From Oceanospirillum multiglobuliferum (GTDB taxonomy: Bacteria > Pseudomonadota > Gammaproteobacteria > Pseudomonadales > Halomonadaceae): 64,000 nt of DNA. Below, piece by piece: positions 37,248 through 45,712 of this stretch (the stretch's first letter is position 1; each line of letters begins with the position of its first letter). The stretch is from positions 1 through 64,000 of the forward strand of contig NZ_FUXG01000010.1 of NCBI RefSeq assembly GCF_900167095.1. The letters run 5' to 3'. The translations under genes and the position numbers were made by a program. The notes beneath the pieces were generated by a model. That model ran no database searches and was not told the DNA's origin. It saw only the letters and a list, made by a program, of their open reading frames with translations.

Positions 37248-37632
37248 GAACTTAGCCTTATGAAGAGAAGTATGTCGCTTCTACTCTGTACTCTGGCGGC
37301 TATTTAACGGCTCTAACTGACACAACATAAAACAGCTTTAACGCAGTGAATGAAGGAATAGCAAAGTCATCAAGATAGAAGAAAAACACAGAGGGAGAAG
37401 ACAACAGATTATTTACATGTCTAATCATTATAGCACAAGTAATTCTGCTTTCTAAAAGATTTGTCTCGGCACGTTCTGGCATTTTTTCGGTTTAAAAGTC
37501 TTGCTGGTAGATTGATACAGAAACAGTGATGGGTAACCCAAAGCCATAAACCTTTGATTAGTTTTGGCCTTGGGTGCAAGTCCTTTATACTTTTAATGCT
37601 GTTTTGAGGTTAATTGATTGTCGATTTGTCAC
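37248..37632. other. Intergenic region between BCCT gene and lod operon end
   Basis: A 385-bp stretch. It should hold the BCCT promoter. A hairpin with 11-bp arms (37536-37546 and 37565-37575; pairing includes one G-U in minus-strand RNA) lies 57 bases past the end of the lod operon but has no T-run. No gene was seen. Confidence 0.45.
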
Positions 37633-38706
37633 TCATATTTTCTTGCGCAAGGTATTAACCTGAATATGAGGCCACCGAGTTGTACCGCCATCCGTACCAA
37701 ATTGGAATTCGAAAATCTGAATTTGCTCATACTGTAGCTGTAGAATCTCCTCTCCATTCTCCATCACAGTTTCAATCCAAATACGAAGTGACATCTCTGT
37801 TACAGGTGTGTGCCTTTGCACAAATGGCGTATTCAATATACCACCTTGAGGGCCACCAGTTTTCTGTGTAGACATTGTAATTAGCTTATAGCTTGTAATG
37901 TCTTGATCTTGTATTGCATCACGTAAACGAAGGTCAGGACGAACTGAGTAAGGGTATAGTGGATGAGCGAGGATACGCTGAGTGTAAGTCGTATTCCCAC
38001 TAGGGTCTCTGTCTGGCAAGCCCTGATCATGAACCCATTCAGGTGCAGGTTCATCAAGATTTATAGGATGCCCTGGCGTTGTACCAGCCCCTCCCATACT
38101 CGGGGAGATTGCAAGATGATTAAAATCCCAAGCAGCATCACCATAAGGGAACTGTGGCTTACCTTCTTCAGAAAAGTCTTTCCCTAAAAGGCTAATGGTG
38201 CTGCCGTGAGGAATTGTACCACTTCGAGAAACACTGTAAGGAGGGATAAATACAGGGCCATCACTGCCATCACCTGATGATAGCTCTGGAAAGCCAATAT
38301 CCGTCATAATGGATTCATTGTCTGCTGGATGGGTATATAACTCATTCAGCCACAGATACATACCATTCTCTTCGTGTAAACTTTTACCTGTTAGATCCTG
38401 AATACTTTGATTGTATTTAACGGCGCCACAAAACTGCTCATTTGCACCACCTCTATTACGTATACCACCTTTCACTAAATCAAAAGTAAGCTCTTCTGTG
38501 TAGTCTTCACAAAGAAAGTGAAATTTTCCAGGAATCGTAGCAGGATTGCTGCCAGGTGAGGGCATACAGGTTGTGTGCAACCCCCAACCTGTCTTGTTGT
38601 TAGTTGGGTTGTAATTAACCCAAGTGCCTTCTAGCAACTTTAGAACACCATACTCAGCTGGCTGGGTAAGTACTTCAGGTGTGTATAGCGGTGCAGGATT
38701 AACCAT
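37633..38706 (-). CDS. Probable heme-binding beta-barrel protein of the lod operon
   Basis: The 357-residue protein has no signal peptide. Recognisable blocks are LEGTWVNYNPTN, EDYTEELTFDLVKG followed by IRNRGG, EQFCGAVKYNQSIQDLTG, LHEENGMYLWLN and GTIPHGSTISLLGKDF. This pattern is shared with a family annotated as heme-binding or nitrobindin/FABP-like barrels; I recall the pattern but cannot confirm heme binding. ATG 38706 is chosen because AGAGG lies nine bases upstream, while ATG 38715 touches it. It overlaps the lodB stop by 8 bp, so it is translationally coupled. It is the last gene of the four-gene operon. Confidence 0.68.
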   Translation of the reverse strand: MVNPAPLYTPEVLTQPAEYGVLKLLEGTWVNYNPTNNKTGWGLHTTCMPSPGSNPATIPGKFHFLCEDYTEELTFDLVKGGIRNRGGANEQFCGAVKYNQSIQDLTGKSLHEENGMYLWLNELYTHPADNESIMTDIGFPELSSGDGSDGPVFIPPYSVSRSGTIPHGSTISLLGKDFSEEGKPQFPYGDAAWDFNHLAISPSMGGAGTTPGHPINLDEPAPEWVHDQGLPDRDPSGNTTYTQRILAHPLYPYSVRPDLRLRDAIQDQDITSYKLITMSTQKTGGPQGGILNTPFVQRHTPVTEMSLRIWIETVMENGEEILQLQYEQIQIFEFQFGTDGGTTRWPHIQVNTLRKKI

Positions 38707-39889
38707 GTTGAACATCCTCTGTTGAGGTTAATGAAAGACTGGGTATATTTACTTCAGCTGAGTGGCGGCGCTGCCAAAAAGCATGATGCGCCCACCGGAA
38801 CTCATGTTGATAATATGTTCGGCGTTGATGCTGATAGGTTTGCCAAGCTTGAGCGATTCGATTAGAAAACATTGCCATTGGCTCATTATTGCCTGCGTTC
38901 TTAGCAACAATGGCTTGTGCAGCAACAAAGCCATCTTCAAGGGCGCTACTGATACCTGATGAGGTCAGCGGGTCTAATCCAATTGCGGCATCACCTATTG
39001 CCATCCAATCATCTCCAATAGGAGGGTCGGTATATTGCGAGATTGCTCCGACAATATCTGGCTTAGGTGAATCAAAAGCTTGTAATGATTCTAGGTTGAT
39101 GTGTTTGCTTATATAACTTGTTTGGCTGAGGTGAGCAATAAAGCCTGCTCTATTAGAGACATCAAGGTCTCGAAGTAAATCTGAATCACTCATAAACATC
39201 ACCACAGAGCGACCCTGAGGAATTGCTGTAGCATACCACCAGCCATCACTCACCGATTCAACTAGTGACCGATGCTGAAGCAATGCTGAGCCTGAGTCGT
39301 TCAAGGTAAGCGCAACAGCAACCAAGCGATCTAAGTGATGACACTTTGCTCCGAGCTTGGAGGCGACAAAAGCCTTTCGTCCAGTTGCATCAATCACAAA
39401 TGCTGTACGAATATGATCTCCATTGCTTAAGTTAAGTTGCCACTTTTCACGACCGACTTGGAGTTGTAAAGGTGTGATATTATTTAGCCTGACGCCTTTT
39501 TGAATACTTGCACCTTTCTCCAAGGCCTGCTCGATCAACCAGCTATCAAAAGTGGCTCTATCCAGATGCCAGCCATATCCATGATGCATCGTATGGAAGT
39601 CCTTATAAGCTAGAGAATCCTCACCCCATACACTACAACTACCCCGACAGACCATATGACCGAGGGTCTCTAAGTCTGTTCTTAGACCTAACAATGCTAA
39701 CTGGAGGCGTACACTTGGATTAGCTGACTCACCATAATGGAAGCGAGGTTCACTGTTTTTTTGAGAAAAACCTTTATCATCTAATAAGATGACGGAGCCT
39801 CCGCCAGCGTTGCGTAAAGCAATCGCAGCGGCGGCTCCAGCAGGACCAGCGCCAACAATGACAACATCAGCCGTTGATAGTTGTGTCAT
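38699..39889 (-). CDS. lodB: LodB-type FAD-dependent oxidoreductase
   Basis: The flavoprotein has about 396 residues, with the FAD dinucleotide motif VVIVGAGPAGAAAAIAL at the N-terminus, the GYGWHLDRATFD region and the C-terminal flavin motif AIGDAAIGLDPLTSSGI. It is of the geranylgeranyl-reductase / tryptophan-halogenase-like group to which LodB belongs. LodB-type proteins are required for making the cysteine-tryptophylquinone of LodA. It lacks the halogenase lysine/WxWxIP signature. The frame is open to 39952, but a start there would overlap lodA by over 80 bp; AAGAG before ATG 39889 favours the shorter form, with a 23-bp overlap of lodA and translational coupling. Confidence 0.85.
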   Translation of the reverse strand: MTQLSTADVVIVGAGPAGAAAAIALRNAGGGSVILLDDKGFSQKNSEPRFHYGESANPSVRLQLALLGLRTDLETLGHMVCRGSCSVWGEDSLAYKDFHTMHHGYGWHLDRATFDSWLIEQALEKGASIQKGVRLNNITPLQLQVGREKWQLNLSNGDHIRTAFVIDATGRKAFVASKLGAKCHHLDRLVAVALTLNDSGSALLQHRSLVESVSDGWWYATAIPQGRSVVMFMSDSDLLRDLDVSNRAGFIAHLSQTSYISKHINLESLQAFDSPKPDIVGAISQYTDPPIGDDWMAIGDAAIGLDPLTSSGISSALEDGFVAAQAIVAKNAGNNEPMAMFSNRIAQAWQTYQHQRRTYYQHEFRWAHHAFWQRRHSAEVNIPSLSLTSTEDVQHG

Positions 39890-41705
39890 CTGCATTGGCT
39901 CTTGGTAGCGTACGTTGAACCTCGACAAATAGAGGCGGTAGAGGTTTACCATCCTGACTTTTACCTAGGTTGGCATTGTAGATAAACCCTAGCTGCATCC
40001 AATGATTCACCATCTCTAGGTCGTCAGAAAATGCGATATAGTTACCAGCACTTTGATCGAAGTCTATGCCCACCCATGCAACCTGCTTGCCTTTTAGCTG
40101 CATCTCCACAGGGTCAGTAATACTCGCATCAGGTAAATAAGCAAACTCTGGGCGCTGGGCTGGCCACCACCACATATAACGTTTACCCACAGGTTGTGAT
40201 GAACACTCATTGAAATCTGCTTGCCACGGAATGGCCATATAGCGAGTGATATCACCAGGTTGCATTCCTGCATCGTAGTTCAGACCAAGCGAGAGCGGCA
40301 CTGAGTAATCTTTTTGCGCTTTAATTCGGAATGGTTCACTGTAAATTTGAGGTATACGTGATACCCATGTCATTTCTATACCGGGACAGAAGGCACCTCC
40401 CACACAGTTATCCAAAACAGCTTTAGTTAACACCTCTCCTGGATGCCGTGTGGCTTTATCTGGGAGATTAGTGAAATAGCCTTGTGCCCACTGTTTTAAG
40501 AAAAAATATTGGGTACCAGTCACGGTTAAGAAATTAGCCATATACTGTTGGCTATTAATGCTGCCATCACCACATAAATAAGGCATCAGAGTTGCACCGT
40601 TCTCTGACGTAACAATTTCATTTACTGACTCAGGTGCACGCATCACATCTAGAATATATTGACGTAAACCGTTGTAGGTTTTATCAGGGTTGCCCAAGCG
40701 GCTATAGTCAAACCGGTGTGGTTTTGGTGGAATCGCAGCAACCCAAGGGTATTTTTCACCACGTTCTAAGATAGGCCTAATTTCGGTATTGAAATCTGGA
40801 TAATAACCCTCAGGGCCAGACTGCCATAAGTTGTCTTTGAATATTCTTTCATCAGCTCCCATGCGGCAAATGCTTGTGTCGTACATTGTATCGTACAGCG
40901 TCACCATATTTTCAATTTGTGGGGCATAAGAAGGCACACCAGAGATAACCCACGCAGAGTCTGCATAAATTGGTGTTGATTCATCTTCTTGCAGGGTAAT
41001 TGTAGCGTGAATAGGGCCATCAGCCGTATCATCCCACCAGCTATCGTTGTTGGCGTATTGTTTAATCATCGGTCCAGATGGGCTAGACGAACCTGAGCGA
41101 CCATATCCCGCAACTACGAGTAGACGTCCGTGATCATCCGTTTGGCACTCACCTAGCGTTTCAATTGTGAATGGCTTGATATTTTCTGGCGGAAATGAAC
41201 AGTATTGATCAGCGGCTCCTGCTTTAGAAAAAGTATACTGCTGACCATGCTGACTACGACCACTGATCTGACGCTTTCCAGGGTCTGTTATCAATGTCTT
41301 TTGACGTACTTCAGCCTCTATAATAGATGGATTTCTCAGAGGATGATTAGGGCTATATGGTAATTCACCTGGATTGGTTTGATATTCATACCAACTAGAC
41401 TTCTTATTTGCCACATGCACAGTCCACTCAATCTTATGCACGCCTGGCGTATTTAAAGTAACTTCTTCTGCTTCATGCTCACAACCTTCCTTATAGCGGT
41501 AAATTTTAAAGCGAGCTGCTTGTCGTCTCATATCACCATTTTGATCCCGAAATATATCTTCGCTAGTCGCTGGCACCGCTTCCGGCCAAGTTAAAGGCAT
41601 ACCAGCAGATGTTTCTGGGCCAAGATAGAACTCTTCACTCGTACCTACTCGAGCGATACCGATAGAAGGGTATATTTTGTATATATAGCTGTTATTCATC
41701 GCCAT
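39867..41705 (-). CDS. lodA: LodA/GoxA-type CTQ-dependent amino-acid oxidase
   Basis: The protein has 612 residues, with the family N-terminus IYPSIGIARVGTSEEFYLGPE and no signal peptide. In LodA the cofactor is made from Cys516 and Trp581 with Asp512 nearby. Here D497 and C501 (DFNEC) match the Asp/Cys pair, and W569, 68 residues on, is the best-spaced tryptophan partner. LodA-family quinoproteins oxidise an amino acid (lysine at the epsilon carbon, or glycine) with O2, releasing ammonia and hydrogen peroxide, which is antibacterial. It is about 110 residues shorter than LodA, so it probably belongs to another subgroup and its substrate is open. It is the second gene of the operon. Confidence 0.86.
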   Translation of the reverse strand: MAMNNSYIYKIYPSIGIARVGTSEEFYLGPETSAGMPLTWPEAVPATSEDIFRDQNGDMRRQAARFKIYRYKEGCEHEAEEVTLNTPGVHKIEWTVHVANKKSSWYEYQTNPGELPYSPNHPLRNPSIIEAEVRQKTLITDPGKRQISGRSQHGQQYTFSKAGAADQYCSFPPENIKPFTIETLGECQTDDHGRLLVVAGYGRSGSSSPSGPMIKQYANNDSWWDDTADGPIHATITLQEDESTPIYADSAWVISGVPSYAPQIENMVTLYDTMYDTSICRMGADERIFKDNLWQSGPEGYYPDFNTEIRPILERGEKYPWVAAIPPKPHRFDYSRLGNPDKTYNGLRQYILDVMRAPESVNEIVTSENGATLMPYLCGDGSINSQQYMANFLTVTGTQYFFLKQWAQGYFTNLPDKATRHPGEVLTKAVLDNCVGGAFCPGIEMTWVSRIPQIYSEPFRIKAQKDYSVPLSLGLNYDAGMQPGDITRYMAIPWQADFNECSSQPVGKRYMWWWPAQRPEFAYLPDASITDPVEMQLKGKQVAWVGIDFDQSAGNYIAFSDDLEMVNHWMQLGFIYNANLGKSQDGKPLPPLFVEVQRTLPRANADDTTING

Positions 41706-41747
41706 GATAAATTCCTTTTATTCTGCACAACCGCAATATGCGGGATA

Positions 41748-43058
41748 TTAGATAGATTGCTGATCACATAGAGCTTCGATATGGCTTGCGGAGGCTAATA
41801 TTCCCTCTAGAACTTCTTTTAATGGCGCCCCAGATCGAGAGGGTGGCAGAGCCCCAACTACTTCTTGTATCAGTTCGATCCCTCGTGAAAAAAGTTCTGG
41901 TACATACTCAAAAGTTGGTGCTGCATTAGGGCCAACCGATGAGTCTCCATTCTCCCTTGTCGGCAGTTGCATAATGCTAGAACCTAAAACGGGCACGATG
42001 CTGTGCATAATCGTAATCGCGACTTTAAAGAAAAGATTATTGTTGTCTTCGCCGCTACAGAAGGATTGCTGGAGGCTACGCATCAATGTGCTATAAAAAA
42101 CATTGAATGCCTGAGCTAGCTTTTTAGCATTAACATTCAAATAAGCATTGATATCAGGCTCGCTAGTAATGGCGTATGTCGGTGGGAATGGCACTTTACC
42201 TTGAGCAATTTTCTGGAATGAATAATAGTGAGAGAGCTCTATAGTTGTACCCAAAATAGGGCCAAAAGTGCCGTCGACACGCTCACCATAATGGTTATAA
42301 ACACCATACTTTTCAAAAGGCATTATTGACTGAATTTCATTTGGTGCTATGGCTCCTTCACCCTGCTTAACAATTTCATTTATAGCAGCTGCAGCTGACG
42401 TTAGATTCGTCACCTTGACGTATTTCCCACCAAACTTCCCAAAATAAAAATCTTGCCACTGCGTCATTTCAGGATCTTGCTTGAACAGCTCTGCTTCCGC
42501 CTTCAGCTGCTCTTCAGGGGAAAGCTCAACCCATTGTTTAATGTTTTCATCATAGGTGTATTTCACAAAGTCATTAATACCCTGTGCAATAGCTGAATAG
42601 AATTGACCAATTGTTTCAAATCCTTCTCCTTCTAAAGGAGGACCATCAACACCCGGCTTTTCAATCACCATAAAAACATCACTGAATACTTCTACAGAAG
42701 CACGACGTAATGCGATATAGGGCATGGCGCTATGCTCAAAGCCAGGTAAATATCCTGGGTAAGTAGGCACCGCATCACCTGTCAAAATAGGTTTACCGCC
42801 AATGCTAATTAGTAGGCCGCAAGCTTGATACACATGGAACATTTCCTCCATCAAAACACTACGTGTTAAACGATAAGCATCGCTGGCAGTATCTTTCATT
42901 GATAGCAAGGCAGTGTAATACGCAGGTATGGTGCTGAGTTCTACTTGAATTGCAGTCTGAATGGCTTTAAGTAATGTTGGCTTTTGGGCAAAAGCCAAAC
43001 GGCTGTAGACGAGTCCTTCCCCTGCTGCGGAGTGCTTAGGCGTTGCAGTTGCCAGCAT
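41748..43058 (-). CDS. Ferritin-like domain protein (VioB/RebD C-terminal type)
   Basis: The protein has 436 residues. The N-terminal half has ferritin-like metal-ligand motifs: QVELSTIPAYYTALLSM, then RSVLMEEMFHVYQACGLL with an ExxH pair, and later ELSHYYSFQKIAQG. This is the domain found at the C-terminus of VioB/RebD-like iminophenylpyruvate dimer synthases, also present as stand-alone proteins. No heme-oxidase N-terminal half is present, so it is not VioB. It begins the lod operon and ends 42 bp before lodA. A role in handling the imine or peroxide products, or in cofactor maturation of LodA, is inference. AAGGA precedes the ATG. Confidence 0.78.
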   Translation of the reverse strand: MLATATPKHSAAGEGLVYSRLAFAQKPTLLKAIQTAIQVELSTIPAYYTALLSMKDTASDAYRLTRSVLMEEMFHVYQACGLLISIGGKPILTGDAVPTYPGYLPGFEHSAMPYIALRRASVEVFSDVFMVIEKPGVDGPPLEGEGFETIGQFYSAIAQGINDFVKYTYDENIKQWVELSPEEQLKAEAELFKQDPEMTQWQDFYFGKFGGKYVKVTNLTSAAAAINEIVKQGEGAIAPNEIQSIMPFEKYGVYNHYGERVDGTFGPILGTTIELSHYYSFQKIAQGKVPFPPTYAITSEPDINAYLNVNAKKLAQAFNVFYSTLMRSLQQSFCSGEDNNNLFFKVAITIMHSIVPVLGSSIMQLPTRENGDSSVGPNAAPTFEYVPELFSRGIELIQEVVGALPPSRSGAPLKEVLEGILASASHIEALCDQQSI

Positions 43059-43209
43059 AGTATTCTTCCTTAACTTTACAAATATGAGAGTTTTCCTATC
43101 TAACTATTCCCAATCAGAGTGGCTATAGAGCCTATACACTTAAAGTTATACAGGACGTCAGCACATCTCTGATACGTCTCATATGAAGCAATATGCAGAA
43201 AGGTAAAAC

Positions 43210-43261
43210 AACTAGGGAAAACCCTTGTATTTTTTGTGCCTTTACTAGTTTTGCCCTAGGT
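43210..43261 (-). promoter_or_regulatory. Operator-like repeats before the lod operon
   Basis: On the minus strand, CAAGGG-TTTT-CCCTAGTT (43210-43229) matches the perfect palindrome at 14683-14702 at 18 of 20 positions. A second partial copy, CCTAGGGCAAAACTAG, lies about 20 bases upstream on the same strand (43244-43260). They are 150-200 bp before the first lod gene, within the only intergenic space between the mbn and lod operons. Probably two sites for the same dimeric regulator. Confidence 0.55.
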
Positions 43262-43326
43262 TTCGAGGAGGATTTATTAAGGAAGATTGTATTGAGAGGT
43301 AGGCGGCCAGCTAACCGCCCTGTGTT

Positions 43327-44511
43327 TTAAAACAACTCTCTTGAAAACACCAGCTGATAGCCTAAAGCCATATACCACTGCTCAGTATTTTTGAATGACC
43401 CACCTGCAACGTACCAAGACTGTAGACGATCTGGCAGGTAGGTCAGCTGCATACTTAAGCTTTCTGGGTTTTGTACAACAGGTAACTCTAGAGCGGTTAA
43501 TAATGCTTGATGTCCATAGCTGTTGGCTTGATAGGTGACTCGATCATAGCGCCCTGATAATTGCCAGTTATCACTCAGATCAAAACCTGCCCATAAATAA
43601 CCACCATAACTTCTATCTTTAACTTTCAAAAACTGATCGCTGGTTATGATGTCTGCTGTTTGCTCTCGGGCAATCAGCTCTGCAATCAGGTGCCATTGAT
43701 TGATTTGCCAATACCCTGCAAGACTAAGCTGCTTGAGCTTACCTGAAAGCTGGTAGTTCAAGTCTGCCGTATGGCTATGCCCTGTATTGGTGCTGTCTAA
43801 TTGCTGATCGGCCTGTAAATATGCCAAAGACCAGCCAGCATTTGAGGCTGCCAATGCCTCGTTCCTGCCCAGAAGACTGGAAAGGTTTTGCTGCATAAAT
43901 AACACAACCGCAGGTTTTCCTGAGCTTAAGCGATCACCCGAAATATTATTTTGGCCACTGAGTAGCTCAACACCCACTTCAGCGTGACGGGTAAGATGAT
44001 GATTGAAACGTATGCCATCATCTAGCAACTCTTCACCAAAATGACTTTGATAGACCAATGGCGCAAGATGGTAAGCATTACCTGAGTGCCCCACTTGATT
44101 ATAAAAGCCTGCGGCGGAATAAAAGCGCCCCAAGGTAATAAAAGTTTGTGGGCTATCTTTGAATAACTGCCCCTGTACAAAGCCCTGCTCAACTACCAGA
44201 TTTTTATCTGTGCTAGCACCATGAGAATGATGCCCTACTTTAGCCAATATCAACCAATTCGGCATCGGTGAGGCAGTCAACTGTAAGGATAGCTCCGCTG
44301 AGTTAAGGCCACTCACTGGTGCTGCGGCTTTATCAAATAGAGGCATAGGGATAGATTGAATGACCGAAGGCGCATCAGCAAAAGCAGCTTGCTCCAAAGC
44401 TAAATCAATGGCTAACCCGAACTCAGGCACTGACACTTTTGTTCCATGAGCAAAAGCCTTTTGGCTTAATCCTAAGGCGGCAAACATACAGAGCAATAAT
44501 CTTGAAAACAT
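43327..44511 (-). CDS. Outer-membrane beta-barrel protein of the mbnP-mbnH operon
   Basis: The precursor has about 394 residues with signal peptide MFSRLLLCMFAALGLSQKAFA. It then shows alternating beta strands with aromatic girdles (e.g. WSLAYLQAD, YGGYLWAGFDLSDNWQLSGRYD), ending in the C-terminal signature QLVFSRELF with a terminal phenylalanine. The mature N-terminus and several loops are histidine-rich (AHGTK, GHHSHGAS, HSHTADLN), which would suit metal binding. ATG 44511 is supported by TAAGGTG and lies 10 bases after the mbnH stop; longer starts would lose the signal peptide position. It probably provides an outer-membrane route or docking site for the ligand handled by MbnP/MbnH. Confidence 0.75.
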   Translation of the reverse strand: MFSRLLLCMFAALGLSQKAFAHGTKVSVPEFGLAIDLALEQAAFADAPSVIQSIPMPLFDKAAAPVSGLNSAELSLQLTASPMPNWLILAKVGHHSHGASTDKNLVVEQGFVQGQLFKDSPQTFITLGRFYSAAGFYNQVGHSGNAYHLAPLVYQSHFGEELLDDGIRFNHHLTRHAEVGVELLSGQNNISGDRLSSGKPAVVLFMQQNLSSLLGRNEALAASNAGWSLAYLQADQQLDSTNTGHSHTADLNYQLSGKLKQLSLAGYWQINQWHLIAELIAREQTADIITSDQFLKVKDRSYGGYLWAGFDLSDNWQLSGRYDRVTYQANSYGHQALLTALELPVVQNPESLSMQLTYLPDRLQSWYVAGGSFKNTEQWYMALGYQLVFSRELF

Positions 44512-44521
44512 TGCAGACACC

Positions 44522-45712
44522 TTACTCAGACTTGGCATTTTGAAATGGATTAGAGAAGCGAGCATCTTGATTAAAATGCTCATCGGTCAGCGCCTGTAAA
44601 AAACTCAACAAGTCTTGTTTTTCCTGATCGGTTAATGTGAAACCACTGACAAAACCACTTTTATTCGGATTCAAACGGCCATCACCTGTTTCTAGACCGT
44701 TAACTACGGCTGGCTTGCGCCCACCCGCAGCATAAAAATCAATCACGGCTTCTAAGCTGCTTAACGAACCGTCATGCATGTAGGGTGCGGTTATTGCAAT
44801 ATTGCGCAAAGAGACAGGGCGAAACTTACCTTTATCCTCAACTTTGCCTGTTAGCTCAAATAACCCTTGATTACCCTCTGGATAGGCCCCTAAACCATCT
44901 AAGTTATAAAGCCCATTATTAAAAAAAGGCGCTTCAAAAAAGACGGTTTGATTATGCAAAGTGGATTGGGAAAAATTAAAACCACCATGACAGTGAAAGC
45001 ACTCTGTTTTTTCATCAAAAAACATTGCCATACCACGCTTTTGCGACTCGGTTAGCGCACTGCTATCACCTCGTTCATAGCGATCATAGGCCGATTCAAA
45101 AGACACCATCGAACGAATAAAAGAAGCCATTGCCTGACTGATAGCGGTAAATTGAAAAGGATTTTCAACTTCAGGATAAGCCGCGGCAAAAAGCGACTGG
45201 TACTGAGGATCGGTACTGATGCGGGTCAAAATTTCTTGTTGATTAGCATCGTTCACACCCAATTCAACCGGAAACTCACCAAATAAAGGCACTTGATGCT
45301 GGCTAAATAAACTGAGCAACGAATGATTGGCCCAGGTGTAGGTTGCGTTATAAGCAACATTCAACAAACCTTGGGAGTTACGGCTTAATACTTCGCCTGT
45401 TGAACCCGTTGGTACGGCAACACCATCTGCAAAGCCCAAAGACTGAAAGTGACAACTGGCACAAGATTGTGTTTGATTACCGGATAAACGCGTGTCGTAA
45501 AACAGATGTCGGCCTAGCTCAACCTTTTCAGCTGTCATCGGATTATTAGCGGGCACAAAAGGCTGAGGAATACCCGCAGGCAACCTAAAGTCAAAACTAC
45601 TTTGGCTTGCTGCATATTCAGTATGTTGCCAGTCAGCATCACCACAAGCTGCCAGTAATACTACTGGCAGCAGGCTAAGGCTGCGTTTAAATTGAGAAAG
45701 CGCAGCCAGCAT
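44522..45712 (-). CDS. mbnH: MbnH-type di-heme cytochrome c peroxidase-like enzyme
   Basis: The lipoprotein or periplasmic protein has 396 residues with a lipobox at C23 (LLAACGD) and two CxxCH heme sites, C84-H88 (CASCH) and C238-H242 (CFHCH). It belongs to the MauG/bacterial cytochrome c peroxidase superfamily, in the metallo-mystery-pair subgroup that travels with MbnP. MbnH has been shown to oxidise a tryptophan of MbnP to kynurenine. The start codon directly follows the mbnP stop with no gap, so the two are made in fixed ratio. The intermediate region (FHLGS is in MbnP; RNIAITAPYMHDGSLSSL here) carries the usual MauG-type C-terminal motif. Confidence 0.88.
   Translation of the reverse strand: MLAALSQFKRSLSLLPVVLLAACGDADWQHTEYAASQSSFDFRLPAGIPQPFVPANNPMTAEKVELGRHLFYDTRLSGNQTQSCASCHFQSLGFADGVAVPTGSTGEVLSRNSQGLLNVAYNATYTWANHSLLSLFSQHQVPLFGEFPVELGVNDANQQEILTRISTDPQYQSLFAAAYPEVENPFQFTAISQAMASFIRSMVSFESAYDRYERGDSSALTESQKRGMAMFFDEKTECFHCHGGFNFSQSTLHNQTVFFEAPFFNNGLYNLDGLGAYPEGNQGLFELTGKVEDKGKFRPVSLRNIAITAPYMHDGSLSSLEAVIDFYAAGGRKPAVVNGLETGDGRLNPNKSGFVSGFTLTDQEKQDLLSFLQALTDEHFNQDARFSNPFQNAKSE

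Noticed and set aside
38699-39952. LodB as a tryptophan halogenase
   Set aside because: The FAD fold is related, but the halogenase-specific lysine and WxWxIP motifs are absent and LodA is adjacent.
41748-43058. VioB / violacein biosynthesis
   Set aside because: Only the ferritin-like domain is present; no vioA, vioC, vioD or vioE nearby and the protein is far shorter than VioB.
43302-43319. GGCGG / CCGCC hairpin after the barrel gene as terminator
   Set aside because: Only a 5-bp stem and no T-run on the minus strand.
44522-45712. MauG of a methylamine dehydrogenase cluster
   Set aside because: No mauA or mauB and an MbnP partner is adjacent, so the MbnH assignment fits better.
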